A DNA stretch of 64,000 nt from Micromonospora halotolerans (GTDB taxonomy: Bacteria > Actinomycetota > Actinomycetes > Mycobacteriales > Micromonosporaceae). This document shows, piece after piece, positions 8,035 to 18,903 of this stretch; the stretch's first letter is position 1, and each line of letters opens with the position of its first letter. Position numbers and translations under genes: made by a program. The stretch lies in NCBI RefSeq assembly GCF_032108445.1, contig NZ_CP134876.1, positions 6,076,001-6,140,000 on the forward strand, given 5' to 3'. Below the pieces are notes generated by a model, which saw only the letters and a program-made list of their open reading frames with translations, searched no databases and had not been told where the DNA came from.

Positions 8035-9822
8035 TCAGCGGCCGCAGGCGTAGCCCTGCATGCCACGCGGGTTCGCTCCGGCCGCCAGCACGCCGGTGTC
8101 CGGATCGCGGGTCACCGCACAGAGGCGACCCAGGCTCCACGCGCCGGACAGGCGCACCTCGTGCCCCTGCGCGCGCAACGCCGCCAGGACATCCTCGTCC
8201 AGCCGGTCCTCCACCACGAGAACACCGGGCTCGTTGTCGCGCGGGTAGAACGAGGCCGGCAGGCTGATGGTGTGCCACATCGGCGCGTCGATGGCTCCCT
8301 GCAGGGACCGACCTCCGACGAGATGGCGCAACAGGAACAGCAGCTGCCACTGGTCCTGCTGGTCGCCACCAGGAGTGCCGAACGCCAGGATGGGTTTCCC
8401 GTCGCGGTGCACCATGGTCGGGCTCAGCGTGGTGCGCGGCCGGCGTCCCGGTGCCAGCGACGAGGCGAGACCTTCCTCCAGCCAGAACATCTGGAGCCGG
8501 CTGCCCAGGGGAAAGCCGAGGTCCGGAATGGTGGGAGAGCTCTGCAGCCAGCCGCCGCTCGGCGTGGCGGAGATCATGTTGCCCCAGCGGTCGACCACGT
8601 CGACGTGGCAGGTGTCGCCCCGGGTCACCCCGTCCGACTGCACCGTCGGCTCGCCCGTCGTGGGGTCCGCGAGGTCGACCCGGCGTCCGGCACCGCGTCG
8701 CACGTGAGCCGGGAGGCGTGGCTCGGCGCCTTCGGGGCGGCCCGGTCGCAGCTCCGCTGACGCGCGGTCCCCGATGAGGCCGACCCGCTCCCGCGCGTAC
8801 TCGCGGGAGAGCAGCGCCTTTGCGGGCGCGGGACCGTCTCCGTACCAGGCCTCACGGTCGGCGAAGGCGAGTTTGAGGGCCTCGGCCTGGGCGTGGATGC
8901 CGGCCGCGGTCGACGGGTCGTACGCCCCGGGCTCGTCGAGCGCGTCGAGGACCGCCAGGGTCTGCAACAGCACCGGCCCCTGGCCCCAGAAACCGGTCTT
9001 CGCCACCGTGTAGCCGCGCCAGTCGAGGGTGGTCGGTTCCTCCCAGGTGGCCCGGTAGGCGGCCATGTCCGCGCCGGTGACGAGACCGGCGTGCGCGCGT
9101 CCGCTGGAGTCCTGGAAGGGTTCCCGGCTGAACCGGTCGACCGCCTCGGCAACGAAGCCTTCGCCCCAGGCGCGACGTGCGGCCTCGATCTGCGCCTCCC
9201 GGATCGAGCCCGCTGCCCGGCCGGCGTCGACCAGTCGTTGCAGGGTCTGCGCGTACGCCCGGTTGGTGAACAGCTCCCCCGCCGCCGGTGGCCTGCCGTC
9301 GCGGAGCCAGAGCTGGGCGGAGGTGGGCCAGTGCTCCTCGAACAGCGACCGCACGGCGGCCACGGTGTCGCCGACCCGGCCGATCAGCGGGTGACCCGCG
9401 CCGGCGTAGCCGACCGCCGGCTCCAGCACCTCCTCGAGGGAGAGCGTGCCGTGATCGCGCAGCAGCAGGAGCCAGGCGTCCACGGCGCCGGGGACGGCCG
9501 CGGCGAGCGGGCCGGACCCGGGGATGAGGTCCATCCCGAGGGAGCGGAAGTGCGCGATGGTGGCGCCGGCCGGCGCCGGCCCCTGCCCGCAGAGCACCCT
9601 CGGGGTCGGGTCGTGCGCGGTGGCGACGATTGCCGGCACCTCACCGCCGGGCCCGTTCAGGTGTGGTTCGACGACGTGCAGCACGAATCCGGCGCAGACC
9701 GCGGCGTCGAAGGCGTTTCCACCGCGCTCAAGGATCCCCATGGCGGACTGGCTCGCGAGCCAGTGCGTCGAGGACACCATCCCGAAGGTTCCCTGCAGGG
9801 TCGGCCTGGTGGTGAACGTCAT
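8035..9822 (-). CDS. Gamma-glutamyltransferase family protein (Ntn hydrolase)
   Basis: A 595-residue protein of the gamma-glutamyltranspeptidase family. The predicted autocatalytic cleavage site and nucleophile threonine is in GDTCHVDVVD (Thr at about residue 404), aligning with TTH of classical GGTs. Downstream glycine-rich segments GTPGGDQQ and ATPSGGW match the substrate-binding region. No signal peptide is evident, so the enzyme is probably cytoplasmic. It is the last gene of the peptide-transport operon and overlaps oppF as ATGA. It would hydrolyse or transfer gamma-glutamyl groups from imported peptides, or act on a related amide, as some GGT-like enzymes do. It ends 4 bases from the convergent GntR gene. 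Confidence 0.86.
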   Translation of the reverse strand: MTFTTRPTLQGTFGMVSSTHWLASQSAMGILERGGNAFDAAVCAGFVLHVVEPHLNGPGGEVPAIVATAHDPTPRVLCGQGPAPAGATIAHFRSLGMDLIPGSGPLAAAVPGAVDAWLLLLRDHGTLSLEEVLEPAVGYAGAGHPLIGRVGDTVAAVRSLFEEHWPTSAQLWLRDGRPPAAGELFTNRAYAQTLQRLVDAGRAAGSIREAQIEAARRAWGEGFVAEAVDRFSREPFQDSSGRAHAGLVTGADMAAYRATWEEPTTLDWRGYTVAKTGFWGQGPVLLQTLAVLDALDEPGAYDPSTAAGIHAQAEALKLAFADREAWYGDGPAPAKALLSREYARERVGLIGDRASAELRPGRPEGAEPRLPAHVRRGAGRRVDLADPTTGEPTVQSDGVTRGDTCHVDVVDRWGNMISATPSGGWLQSSPTIPDLGFPLGSRLQMFWLEEGLASSLAPGRRPRTTLSPTMVHRDGKPILAFGTPGGDQQDQWQLLFLLRHLVGGRSLQGAIDAPMWHTISLPASFYPRDNEPGVLVVEDRLDEDVLAALRAQGHEVRLSGAWSLGRLCAVTRDPDTGVLAAGANPRGMQGYACGR

Positions 9823-10819
9823 GACAACACCTCACTCGAGTCGGCGGCGGCCCGGACGTCGGGCCGGGTGCCGTCGGGCTGGACCAGGTGGCAGGCGGCC
9901 ATGCCGCCGCCGAACGCCACCTGTGCGGGTACCTCCGTGGCGCACCGGTCGAACGCGAGCGGGCACCGGGTGCGAAAGCGGCAGCCGGACGGCGGATCCA
10001 GCGCGGACGGCAGGTCGTCGCCGAGCAGCACCGGTTGACGCTGCCGTTGACGGACCGGGTCGGCCACCGGCGCGGCCGCCAGCAGCGCCTGGGTGTAGGG
10101 GTGGGCCGGGCGCGCGAAGATCCGCTCGCGCGGGCCCTGCTCCACGAGTTGACCGAGGTACATGACGGCGATGTCGTCGGCCAGGTACTCGACCGCGGAC
10201 AGGTCGTGGGTGATGAAGAGGCAGGCGAACCCGATGTCGCGTTGCAGGTCGGCGAGGAGGTTGAGCACCGACGCCTGCACCGACACGTCGAGGGCGCTGG
10301 TGGGTTCGTCGGCGATGAGCAGCTTGGGCTCGGAGATCAGCGCCCGGGCGATGCTGACCCGCTGACGTTGGCCCCCGGAGAGCTCGTGCGGGTACCGGCG
10401 CGCAACTTCCGCCCGCAGGCCCACCCTGCCGAGTTCCTCGGCGACGCGGGCCTCCCGGTCGCGTCGGGTGATCCGCTTACCGGACAGCCGCAACGGCTCG
10501 GCCACGATCTCGCCGACCAGCATGCGCGGGTCCAGCGAGCCGGCGGGGTCCTGGAAGACGATCGACACGTCATTGCGGTGCTGGCGTAGCTGTCGCCGGG
10601 TCAGCTGGGTGACATCGGTCCCGGCGATCCGAACCGCGCCCGCGGTGGGCTTCTCGAGCCGCACCACGCACCGGCCCACGGTCGACTTTCCCGAGCCGCT
10701 CTCCCCCACCAGCGCCGTGACCCGGCCCTTGGGAATGGTGAGGGTGATCCCGTCCACGGCCCGTACCGGCCCGAAGTGCATGACCAGGTCCTCAAGTTCG
10801 AGGGCATTCGGTTGTGGCG

Positions 10820-10823
<4 letters not shown>
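9819..10823 (-). CDS. Oligopeptide ABC transporter ATP-binding protein (OppF/DppF type)
   Basis: A 334-residue ABC ATPase starting MTPQPN at 10823, where ATGA overlaps the end of the upstream ATPase gene; the open frame reaching 11903 is out of register with a real start. Walker A GESGSGKST, signature LSGGQRQR and Walker B LLIADEPTSALD are all present. The C-terminal oligopeptide extension with a cysteine cluster (GCRFRTRCP) is typical of OppD/OppF subunits, where it can hold an Fe-S cluster. It pairs with 10820-11872 to energise the OppBC permease. Confidence 0.92.
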
Positions 10824-11868
<1,045 letters not shown>

Positions 11869-11872
<4 letters not shown>

Positions 11873-12756
11873 CGCCGGTCTCCCTTCGGATCGAGGGCGT
11901 CACGAAGGGCGTCGCCGAAGACGTTGAACGCCAGCGCCAGGCCCATGATGACGACGCCGGGCAGGACCGCTGCCCAGGGCGCGCGGGCGGCGAACTGCTG
12001 GGCGGTCGCCAGCATGGTGCCCAGGCTGGGGGCCGGGGGCTGGATGCCCAGGCCCAGGAACGACAGCACCGCCTCGCCCAGGATCGCGGCCGGGATCGCG
12101 ACGGTGGCCTGCACCAGGATCACCGACGTCGCGTTCGGCAGGACGTGCCGGGCGAGCACCCACAGGTCACTCGCCCCGTCCACCACGGCGGCGGCGACAA
12201 AGTCCAGCGACTTGAGCCGCAGGGTGTCCGAGCGCACGACCCGGATCACGCCCGGGATCTGCGCGATCCCGATGGCCACGGCCGCGTTGGTGAGGCTGGC
12301 GCCCCGGATGGCGGCGAGTCCCACTGCCATGATCAGGAACGGGAACGCGAGCAGCAGGTCGGTGAAGCGCGAGATCACCGCGTCCCAAGACCGGAAATAG
12401 CCGGCGGCCAGTCCGAGCGGCACTCCGATGATCAAGGAGGTGGCCACCGCCAGGAGTGCCACCTGCAGGGAGGCTCGCGCCCCCAGCATGATGCGGGACA
12501 GGACGTCCCGGCCCAGGTCGTCGGTCCCCAGGAGGTGACCGGGGGTGCCCGGCGGCGAGAAGGTGTGGGCGAAATCGGTCTGCTGGACCTCGTGGGGAGC
12601 GATCCAGGGCGCGAGCAGGGCGACGACGGCCGCGAGCGCGAGCACGACGAAGCTCACGACGGCGAGTGGGTTGCGGCGCAGTCGTCGGAGGACCCGGGTG
12701 CGCCGGCTGATGCCGGCGGGGCCGGCGTCCGCCATCGGTACGGTGAGGACGGTCAT
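11869..12756 (-). CDS. Oligopeptide ABC transporter permease (OppC/DppC type)
   Basis: A 295-residue permease beginning MTVLTVPMADAG at 12756; the frame is open further upstream only as a shadow of oppB. It has an N-terminal cytoplasmic segment, a first transmembrane helix (VVSFVVLALAAVVALLAP), a periplasmic loop with HLLGTDDLGRDVLSR, and the BPD permease motif near LVAREAGAS-like SLDFVAAAVVDGASD, which docks with the ATPases. Overlaps exist on both sides. It forms the membrane channel with the OppB-type subunit. Confidence 0.92.
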
Positions 12757-13709
12757 GCCGGCTCCCCCGTCACCCGGATGCGTGGGTCGATGACCGAGTA
12801 GAGCAGGTCCACCAGGAAATTGATCACGATGTACGCCGTGGCGGTGAGCAGGACCACCGCCTGGATCACCGGATAGTCCCGCTGGAACACCGCGTCGATG
12901 GTCATCTTGCCGAAGCCCGGCAGCCCGAAGATCTGCTCGGTGACGACCGCTCCGGAGATCAGGCCGCCGAGCTGCAGGCCCACGATCGTCACCACCACGA
13001 TGAGGCTGTTCCGGAGGGCATGCCGGGTGATGACGGCCCGTGGCCGCAGACCCTTCGCCTTCGCCGTACGGACGTGGTCCGAGGAGAGCGCCTCCAGCAT
13101 CGCCGAACGGGTCTGCCGCATGATGATGGCGGCGAGGCCGGTGCCGAGAATGACGGCCGGCAGGACGATGTGGTGCAGGTTGCCCACCGGGTCCTGCAGC
13201 AGTGGCACGAACCCGGAGGCCGGAAAGAGCCCCGCCGCCACGGAGAGGTAGAGGATCGCCAGCAGTCCGAGCCAGAAGTGCGGCACCGACAATCCCACCA
13301 GGGCCAGTCCGTTGGCCAGCCACTCGGCGGGACGCCCGCGGCGGACAGCCGCGAGCACCCCGGCCCCGACACCCAGCGCGGCGGCGAGGAGGATCGCCAG
13401 GAGGGACAGCTCGACCGTGACGGGCAGGGCGGTCGTGAGCATCGACGAGACCGGTATCCCGGTTCGGATCGACACCCCGAAGTCGCCCTGCGCGACGCGC
13501 CCCACGTACTGCGCGAACTGGATGGGAAGCGGCTGGTCGAGCCCGTAGTGGTGCCGGATGGCCTCCAGTGCCTCCGGGGACCGGTCCTCGCCCGCGAGGG
13601 CGAGGGCCGGGTCCCCGGGCAGTGCCCGCACTCCGAAGAACACCACGACCGTCGACATCAGCAGCGTCAACGCTGAATGCCAGGCGCGTGTGAGTAGATA
13701 CCGAGCCAC
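12753..13709 (-). CDS. Oligopeptide ABC transporter permease (OppB/DppB type)
   Basis: A 318-residue permease. The start is placed at GTG 13709 (first residues M-ARYLLTRAW), directly after the binding-protein gene; upstream frame continuation is a shadow. An N-terminal helix (ALTLLMSTVVVFFGVRALPGD) is followed by the typical loop HYGLDQPLPIQF, then five more helices and the permease/ATPase contact region RTAKAKGLRPRAVITRHALRN. The order binding protein, OppB, OppC, OppD, OppF is the standard one for this transporter class. Confidence 0.92.
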   Translation of the reverse strand: MARYLLTRAWHSALTLLMSTVVVFFGVRALPGDPALALAGEDRSPEALEAIRHHYGLDQPLPIQFAQYVGRVAQGDFGVSIRTGIPVSSMLTTALPVTVELSLLAILLAAALGVGAGVLAAVRRGRPAEWLANGLALVGLSVPHFWLGLLAILYLSVAAGLFPASGFVPLLQDPVGNLHHIVLPAVILGTGLAAIIMRQTRSAMLEALSSDHVRTAKAKGLRPRAVITRHALRNSLIVVVTIVGLQLGGLISGAVVTEQIFGLPGFGKMTIDAVFQRDYPVIQAVVLLTATAYIVINFLVDLLYSVIDPRIRVTGEPA

Positions 13710-13717
13710 GGGGCGAC

Positions 13718-15388
13718 CTACTTGGTGAATCCGGCGAAGGCCGCGCGGATCACGCCGTCGGGGAAGACCTGCAGGCCCTGGATCTTCTTGGAGACGGCGG
13801 TCAGGTTCCGCTGCCGGTAGAGGTAGATGAGCGCGTCGTCCTGCTGGAGGATCGTCACCGCCTGCCCGTAGAGCTTCTTGCGCTCTTCGAGGTCGTTCGA
13901 CTGCCGGGCCTGGGTCAGCGCGGCGTCGAGCTGCGGGTTGCTGTAGCCGGAGACGTTCTGGCTGCCGCCGGTGCCGACGAAGTTGGTGATGTTGGCATCC
14001 GGGTCGATCCGCCCGCTCCAGCCCAGCTGCAGCAGCTCGAAGTTGCCGCGGTCCTGCTCGTCGAGGAGAGAGGAGTACTCCACCGGGTTGATCTTGAGGT
14101 CGAATCCGCCGTCCTTGACCATGGCCTGCAGCGCCTGCGCGAGGCGCAGCGAGTCGGGCGTGTTCGAGATGAGCATCGCCACCGGGTAGGGCGTCTGCAC
14201 ACCGGCTTCGGACAGCAACTGCTTGGCCTTGGCGGGGTCGTGCTGGGGGCACGCCTGCGCTTCCTCGGACGAGAACGGGCTCGCGGGCGAGATCGGCGAG
14301 CAGGCGGGGGCGTTGAGTCCGTTGAAGACGGCCTGGACCAGTGCCTTCCGGTCGAGGGCGTACTCGAAGGCCTGCCGGACCTTGGCGTTCTGCGCGATCG
14401 GGCGGTTGATCGGCTTCGGCGTGGTGCCGACGCCGTCGACATTGCCGATGTTGAAGGTGAGACCCTGGTACCCGAGCGACTGGGACTGCAGGACGCTGAG
14501 CGAGGAGTCTCCGCGCAACGCACCGTAGTCCTGCGTGGAGATGCTGTCGGCGACCTGAGCGTCGCCGGAGCGCAGGTTGGCGGCCCGGATGCTCGCGTCG
14601 CTGAGGATGTGCCACGAGATGGCGTCGAGGTTGACCTTGGTGGCGTCGTAGAAGTTCGGGTCTCGCACCACGTCGATGGAGTTCTGCGGCACCCGCTTCG
14701 CGAACTTGAACGGCCCGACGCAGACCGGCGCGCTGGCGAAGTTGTCGCCCAGCGTCTGCAGCGCCTTCGGGCTCATGATCATGCCGGCCCGGTCCGCCAA
14801 CGCCCCGACCAGGGGTGCGAACGGCTGCTTCAGGTGGATCACGACGCTGTTGGCATCGGGCGTGTCGACCGTGTCGATCGGACCGAGTTCGCTCTTTCGC
14901 GCGGATCGGGCGTTGGTCAGGTGCCGTTGCAGGGTGGCCTTCACCGCGGCGGAATCGAACGGCGTTCCGTCTGCGAAGCGCGCGCCCTGGCGCAGCGGGA
15001 TGGTCACCGTCTTACCGTCGCCACTGACGGTCGGTAGTGCGGTGGCCAGCTGCGGCACGACCTGCGCCTGCTCGTTCACGTCGTAGAGCTTCTGGCAGAT
15101 CGCCTGGAAGACGTAGCGCGAGTAGAGGCTGCGCGACAACGTCGGGTCCAGCGCGTCGGGCTCCGCGGAGAGGGCGATGACCAGCTTGCCGCCCTTCTTC
15201 ACCGCGGCCGGGTCCGCCGGCGTACCGAAGTTGTCCTGTCCTGCCGCCTGGTTGTCGCCGGAAGTGGCGCCGCCCTCGTCCTTGGACACCGGCGAGCACG
15301 CTACGACGGTGCAGGCGACGGCGACCGCCGCCACAGCTGCCCGGAATGGATGGAGCCTTCGCAGGCTCGGTTCACTGAGGTTCGTCAT
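13718..15388 (-). CDS. Peptide-binding lipoprotein of ABC transporter (SBP family 5)
   Basis: A 556-residue extracellular solute-binding protein. The start at 15388 is preceded by an AGGAG site; it gives a lipoprotein signal with lipobox TVVAC and Cys31. Family 5 features include GGKLVIALSAEPDALDPTLS, the EQAQVVPQLATALP region and HLKQPFAPL. It captures peptides, probably gamma-glutamyl or imino-acid peptides given the GGT in the operon, and delivers them to OppBC. A GTATAC operator lies 39 bases upstream of the start (15427-15437), pointing to control by the GntR regulator 7 kb away. First gene of the opp-ggt operon. Confidence 0.9.
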   Translation of the reverse strand: MTNLSEPSLRRLHPFRAAVAAVAVACTVVACSPVSKDEGGATSGDNQAAGQDNFGTPADPAAVKKGGKLVIALSAEPDALDPTLSRSLYSRYVFQAICQKLYDVNEQAQVVPQLATALPTVSGDGKTVTIPLRQGARFADGTPFDSAAVKATLQRHLTNARSARKSELGPIDTVDTPDANSVVIHLKQPFAPLVGALADRAGMIMSPKALQTLGDNFASAPVCVGPFKFAKRVPQNSIDVVRDPNFYDATKVNLDAISWHILSDASIRAANLRSGDAQVADSISTQDYGALRGDSSLSVLQSQSLGYQGLTFNIGNVDGVGTTPKPINRPIAQNAKVRQAFEYALDRKALVQAVFNGLNAPACSPISPASPFSSEEAQACPQHDPAKAKQLLSEAGVQTPYPVAMLISNTPDSLRLAQALQAMVKDGGFDLKINPVEYSSLLDEQDRGNFELLQLGWSGRIDPDANITNFVGTGGSQNVSGYSNPQLDAALTQARQSNDLEERKKLYGQAVTILQQDDALIYLYRQRNLTAVSKKIQGLQVFPDGVIRAAFAGFTK

Positions 15389-15426
15389 TGGGGAGCTCCT
15401 CGAGTGGGCGATTCGGGGAGCGTATG

Positions 15427-15437
15427 TTGTATACGAA
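15427..15437. promoter_or_regulatory. GntR-type operator (site 2), upstream of the opp operon
   Basis: TTGTATACGAA contains TNGTATACNA, the common FadR/VanR-branch GntR half-site arrangement, and shares the GTATAC core with the palindrome at 7308-7315. It is placed 39-49 bases before the start of the peptide-binding lipoprotein. The rest of the 15389-15734 interval shows no convincing gene; a 105-codon minus-strand frame there runs through the operator and into the lipoprotein start and was not accepted. Confidence 0.55.
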
Positions 15438-15734
15438 CTGCTCCGCAAGACCTCCGGTCTGCGGCAGGACGAGCAGCCAGCGGCCGACCACCCGGGCCAG
15501 GCGCTGGGCAGCGGGCAGGTTCGCGGCGACCCGGTCGAGGAAGGCATGGACCTCGCCGGGCCGAGGGCCCGGCGTCCGAGCCCGACCGGTTGGAAGCGGC
15601 GCTCGCACACCTGCCAGGGCAGCAGACCGGTGTACGCGCCGGAGCGCGGCTGCCAGGGTCTTCACCGGGTTGTCCGCTCCGGTGAACACCCTGGCCCGTC
15701 GGAAGGTAACGGAACCTCGCTGAGGATCGCCGAC

Positions 15735-16607
15735 TCAGCGACCGCGTTCGTGCAGCAGTAGGTCGGTGACGACCGGACGGTGGTCCGATGCCGCCGTGGC
15801 GACGGTGTATCCCTCAACCACGGTGACGTCGGGAGAGACGGTCACCACGTCGATGCGCTTGACCGGGTTGACGGCGGGGTAGGTATTGCCCCCGGTGGGG
15901 TTGGCGTCCCGCAGGTGCTGCCACAGGTCGGCCAACTCGGGAGCAGCCGGTTCCGCATTGAAGTCGCCGACCAGAACCTTCGGCCCGGAGTCAGCGGCCA
16001 GCACGTCGAGCGTGTCCGCGACCTGGGCGCGTCGCATCGACGGGTCCGCGCGGTAGTCCAGGTGGGTCGTGTAGAAGTGGACGTGTGTGCCGCGGACGTT
16101 GACGGTCACCTCGGGGAAGCCGGGCGCGGGTGCCGGCACCGGGTTCGGCGTCTGGGTGGACAGCCGGGTGATCTCGTGGTTTTCCGCTTCGAGTAACGGA
16201 TAGCGGCTCAGCACCGCAACGCCGTACTGCTGGCGCTCAGCCCCGTCGGTGGCGGGCTCGAAGTCGTAGATCGGCGCGAAGAACGCCGACATGTTGAGCC
16301 GTTCGGCCAGCTCACGAGCCTCGTCGACGAAGTTGCTCCGGGCACCCCAGTGCACGTCGACCTCTTGCAGGCCGATCACGTCGGCATCCAACGAGCGGAG
16401 CGCCTCCGCGGTCCGGGTGAGGTCGAAGACGTTGTCCTCGCCGGCACCCGCGTGAATGTTGTAGGTGGCTACCCGTAGCGGCACCGGCGGTGCCGCCGAG
16501 CCGGGTGCGGCCATCGCCGCGGAGGTCGCGCCGAACGCGACGGTGACGGCGAGGGCGGCCGTGGCCGCAAGCGTGCCGGACAGGAAAGGCCGAACGGTGT
16601 TGCTCAC
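15735..16607 (-). CDS. Secreted endonuclease/exonuclease/phosphatase (EEP) family protein
   Basis: A 290-residue protein with an N-terminal secretion signal ending near SAAMAAPG. The EEP fold is recognised from LRVATYNIHAG, VIGLQEVD, THLDYRADP, VGDFNAEP and the terminal ASDHRPVV, which supply the metal and catalytic residues of the DNase I-like superfamily. Secreted members include nucleases, sphingomyelinases and phosphoinositide phosphatases; nothing here distinguishes these. It lies 13 bases after the GH3 gene on the same strand and is probably co-transcribed with it. The stop codon sits inside a small inverted repeat (CGCTGAG/CTCAGCG). Confidence 0.85.
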   Translation of the reverse strand: MSNTVRPFLSGTLAATAALAVTVAFGATSAAMAAPGSAAPPVPLRVATYNIHAGAGEDNVFDLTRTAEALRSLDADVIGLQEVDVHWGARSNFVDEARELAERLNMSAFFAPIYDFEPATDGAERQQYGVAVLSRYPLLEAENHEITRLSTQTPNPVPAPAPGFPEVTVNVRGTHVHFYTTHLDYRADPSMRRAQVADTLDVLAADSGPKVLVGDFNAEPAAPELADLWQHLRDANPTGGNTYPAVNPVKRIDVVTVSPDVTVVEGYTVATAASDHRPVVTDLLLHERGR

Positions 16608-16620
16608 GCGATCCTCCAGA

Positions 16621-18459
16621 TCAGGTCGTGGTCAGGCCAGCGCCGAAGGGGAACAGGGCCGTTCCCGGGTGGGCGGGATCCGGAATGGTCACCGGGAGGC
16701 GCCCGCCGGGCTGGATCGCCCCGGTCAGCACGGCGGCGAGGGAGCTCATCGCCACGTCGTTGAAGACGTAGGTGGCGAGGTAAGTCGGGACGCCGGGGAA
16801 ACTGCTCACGTCGTACGGGTCGCGCACGGCGACGACGACCAGCCGCGTGCCGGTCGCCAGCAGCGCCCGTACCAGTCGTTGTTGCCCGGTGTCGGTGGTG
16901 GCCCGGTTGGTGACCACCACCGTGACGGGATGCGCTCGCGCGGCGGCTCGGGCCGCGTCGATCCGCTTCTGCGTCGGCTTCTCGCCGGTGCTCAGCACGT
17001 CCACCGCCAGCCCCCGGTCGTTCAGCGCCCGGCCCAGGGCCGCCGTGGTGGTCGGGGTGGCCGGGTCGTCCCACCCGGTGACCAGGACCCGCTCCTGCGG
17101 CACCAACGGCAGCGTGTCGGCGTCGTCGCGCAGCAAGGTCGTGGTGCGATCGGTGATTTCCTGCGCTGCGGCGAGGTGATCCGGAGTGCCGACCGTGCCC
17201 GCGACGGCCGCGGTGTCAACGTACGGCGAGTGGACGATCCCCCGGTGCCACTTCAGCCGCAGCACCCGGGCTACCGACTCGTCGATGCGGCGTTCGGTGA
17301 GCTCGCCGTTGCGTACGGCGGCGAGGACGGCGTCGTAGGCGACCTGCATCACCGGTGGGTTGAGCAGCATGTCGACGCCCGCCTTGAGCGCGAGCACCGG
17401 TACCCGGTCGTCGCCGTACTTCTGCCGTACCCCGGCCATGCCGAGCGAGTCGGTGATCACGACACCGTCGTAGCCGAGCTCGTCGCGGAGCAGGCCGGTC
17501 AGGATCGGCCGGGACAGCGTCGCGGGGTCGCCGGACGGGTCGAGGGCCGGTACGACGATGTGGGCGGTCATCACCGCGTCGACACCACGGGCGATCGCGG
17601 CCTTGAACGGCGGCAGGTCGATCCGCTCCCACTCCTCGCGGGAATGGCTGATGACCGGCAATCCAGAGTGGCTGTCGACGGCCGTGTCGCCGTGGCCGGG
17701 GAAATGCTTGAGGGTGGCCGCGACACCGGCCTCCTGGTAGTTGGTCACCTGCGCGGCAACCATCTCGGCGGCCAGCGCGGGATCCTCGCCGAAGGATCGC
17801 ACCCCGATCACCGGATTGGCCGGGTTGATGTTGACGTCGGACACCGGCGCCAGGTCCTGGTTGATGCCGACCGCTCGCAGTTCCTGCCCGGTGATGCGGG
17901 CCGCGGTGCCCGCGTCGGCGACGCTGCGCCCGGCGGCCAGAGCCATGTTGCCGGGGAACTGGGTGGCCGGCGGCCCCAGCCGTACCACCGCGCCCTGCTC
18001 CTGGTCGGTGCTCACCAGCACCGGCACCCCGAGATGCTCGTCGCCGGCCGCCCGCTGAATGCCGTTGGACAGCTCCGCAACCTGCTGGGGAGAGCGGGTG
18101 TTGCCCGCGTAGGCGAAGTAGATGATGCCGCCCAGGTGGTATCGGGCAACCGCCTGTGCGGCGTTGTCCACCCCGAGGAAGGACCGGTTGATGCTGACCA
18201 TCGCCGGGTCGGTGGTGTCGGCCGTCTCGCCGTACACCCGGGTGGCGAAGAGCTGGCCGACCTTCTCCTCGAGCGTCATCCGGTGCAGGGTGCTCATCAC
18301 CCAGCCGGTTTCCGCGCTGGAGGTCGGCGGGACGGCGGGACCGCTGTCGGCGGCCATCGACGGGGCGGCGCCCGCCGTGGCGACGCCGGCCAGCAGCGCG
18401 GCCGACAGGGCGGATACTCCGAGTCTCGTTCGGGACCTCGAGGATGGGTGCACGATCAT
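16621..18459 (-). CDS. Secreted GH3 beta-N-acetylglucosaminidase (NagZ-like)
   Basis: A 612-residue enzyme. The start is at 18459 (MIVHPSS) behind a GGAGGGGAG ribosome-binding site; the frame is open to 18747 but that extension has no such site. An N-terminal signal peptide ends near APSMAADSG. The GH3 barrel carries KHFPGHG (residues 251-257), then DSH at 262-264, the Asp/His acid-base dyad unique to NagZ-type enzymes, and the nucleophile Asp in VVITDSLGM (Asp337). The C-terminal alpha/beta sandwich domain makes it a two-domain NagZ like those of Gram-positives. It probably removes N-acetylglucosamine from peptidoglycan or chitin fragments outside the cell. Forms an operon with the EEP protein. 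Confidence 0.9.
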   Translation of the reverse strand: MIVHPSSRSRTRLGVSALSAALLAGVATAGAAPSMAADSGPAVPPTSSAETGWVMSTLHRMTLEEKVGQLFATRVYGETADTTDPAMVSINRSFLGVDNAAQAVARYHLGGIIYFAYAGNTRSPQQVAELSNGIQRAAGDEHLGVPVLVSTDQEQGAVVRLGPPATQFPGNMALAAGRSVADAGTAARITGQELRAVGINQDLAPVSDVNINPANPVIGVRSFGEDPALAAEMVAAQVTNYQEAGVAATLKHFPGHGDTAVDSHSGLPVISHSREEWERIDLPPFKAAIARGVDAVMTAHIVVPALDPSGDPATLSRPILTGLLRDELGYDGVVITDSLGMAGVRQKYGDDRVPVLALKAGVDMLLNPPVMQVAYDAVLAAVRNGELTERRIDESVARVLRLKWHRGIVHSPYVDTAAVAGTVGTPDHLAAAQEITDRTTTLLRDDADTLPLVPQERVLVTGWDDPATPTTTAALGRALNDRGLAVDVLSTGEKPTQKRIDAARAAARAHPVTVVVTNRATTDTGQQRLVRALLATGTRLVVVAVRDPYDVSSFPGVPTYLATYVFNDVAMSSLAAVLTGAIQPGGRLPVTIPDPAHPGTALFPFGAGLTTT

Positions 18460-18903
18460 CTCCCCTCCGGGCTGTGACGCGCTCATGGCGGCCAATGTGG
18501 TGGGATGGAAGGATCTGCCGACCATTAGCCCACAACTGAAGGTAAGTTTCAACAGCCGTCGAAGGTTCACCGCCGCTTCACGCGGGTCGCGGCCGAGCAG
18601 GTCGATGTCGGTCTGGTCACCGAGCGACGCCGGCACGTACGGCACGAACACGGATGCGGTGACGCCGGCGACCACGGCGACCGCATCCGTCGGTAGCGGA
18701 ACGGGTTGAGGCGGCTCCAGTCGCGTGACCGGCGCGGGCGCCGACACCGCCGGCGCGGCTCGCCGTCAGAGCGGGCGTCGGGCATGGGCGTTCCCCGGGT
18801 GGCAAGGCCAGGAAGGGCCAGCCTGACGGTCAGCCGACCGGTGGATCCTCCCCCGGCCGTATGCCGATCTTGGAAGTCGTACCCCTGGGGCAGGATGTGC
18901 GCC

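Noticed and set aside
15372..15689. A 105-codon minus-strand frame before the peptide-binding gene
   Set aside because: It runs through the GTATAC operator and into the lipoprotein start, has no ribosome-binding site and no homology that could be recognised.
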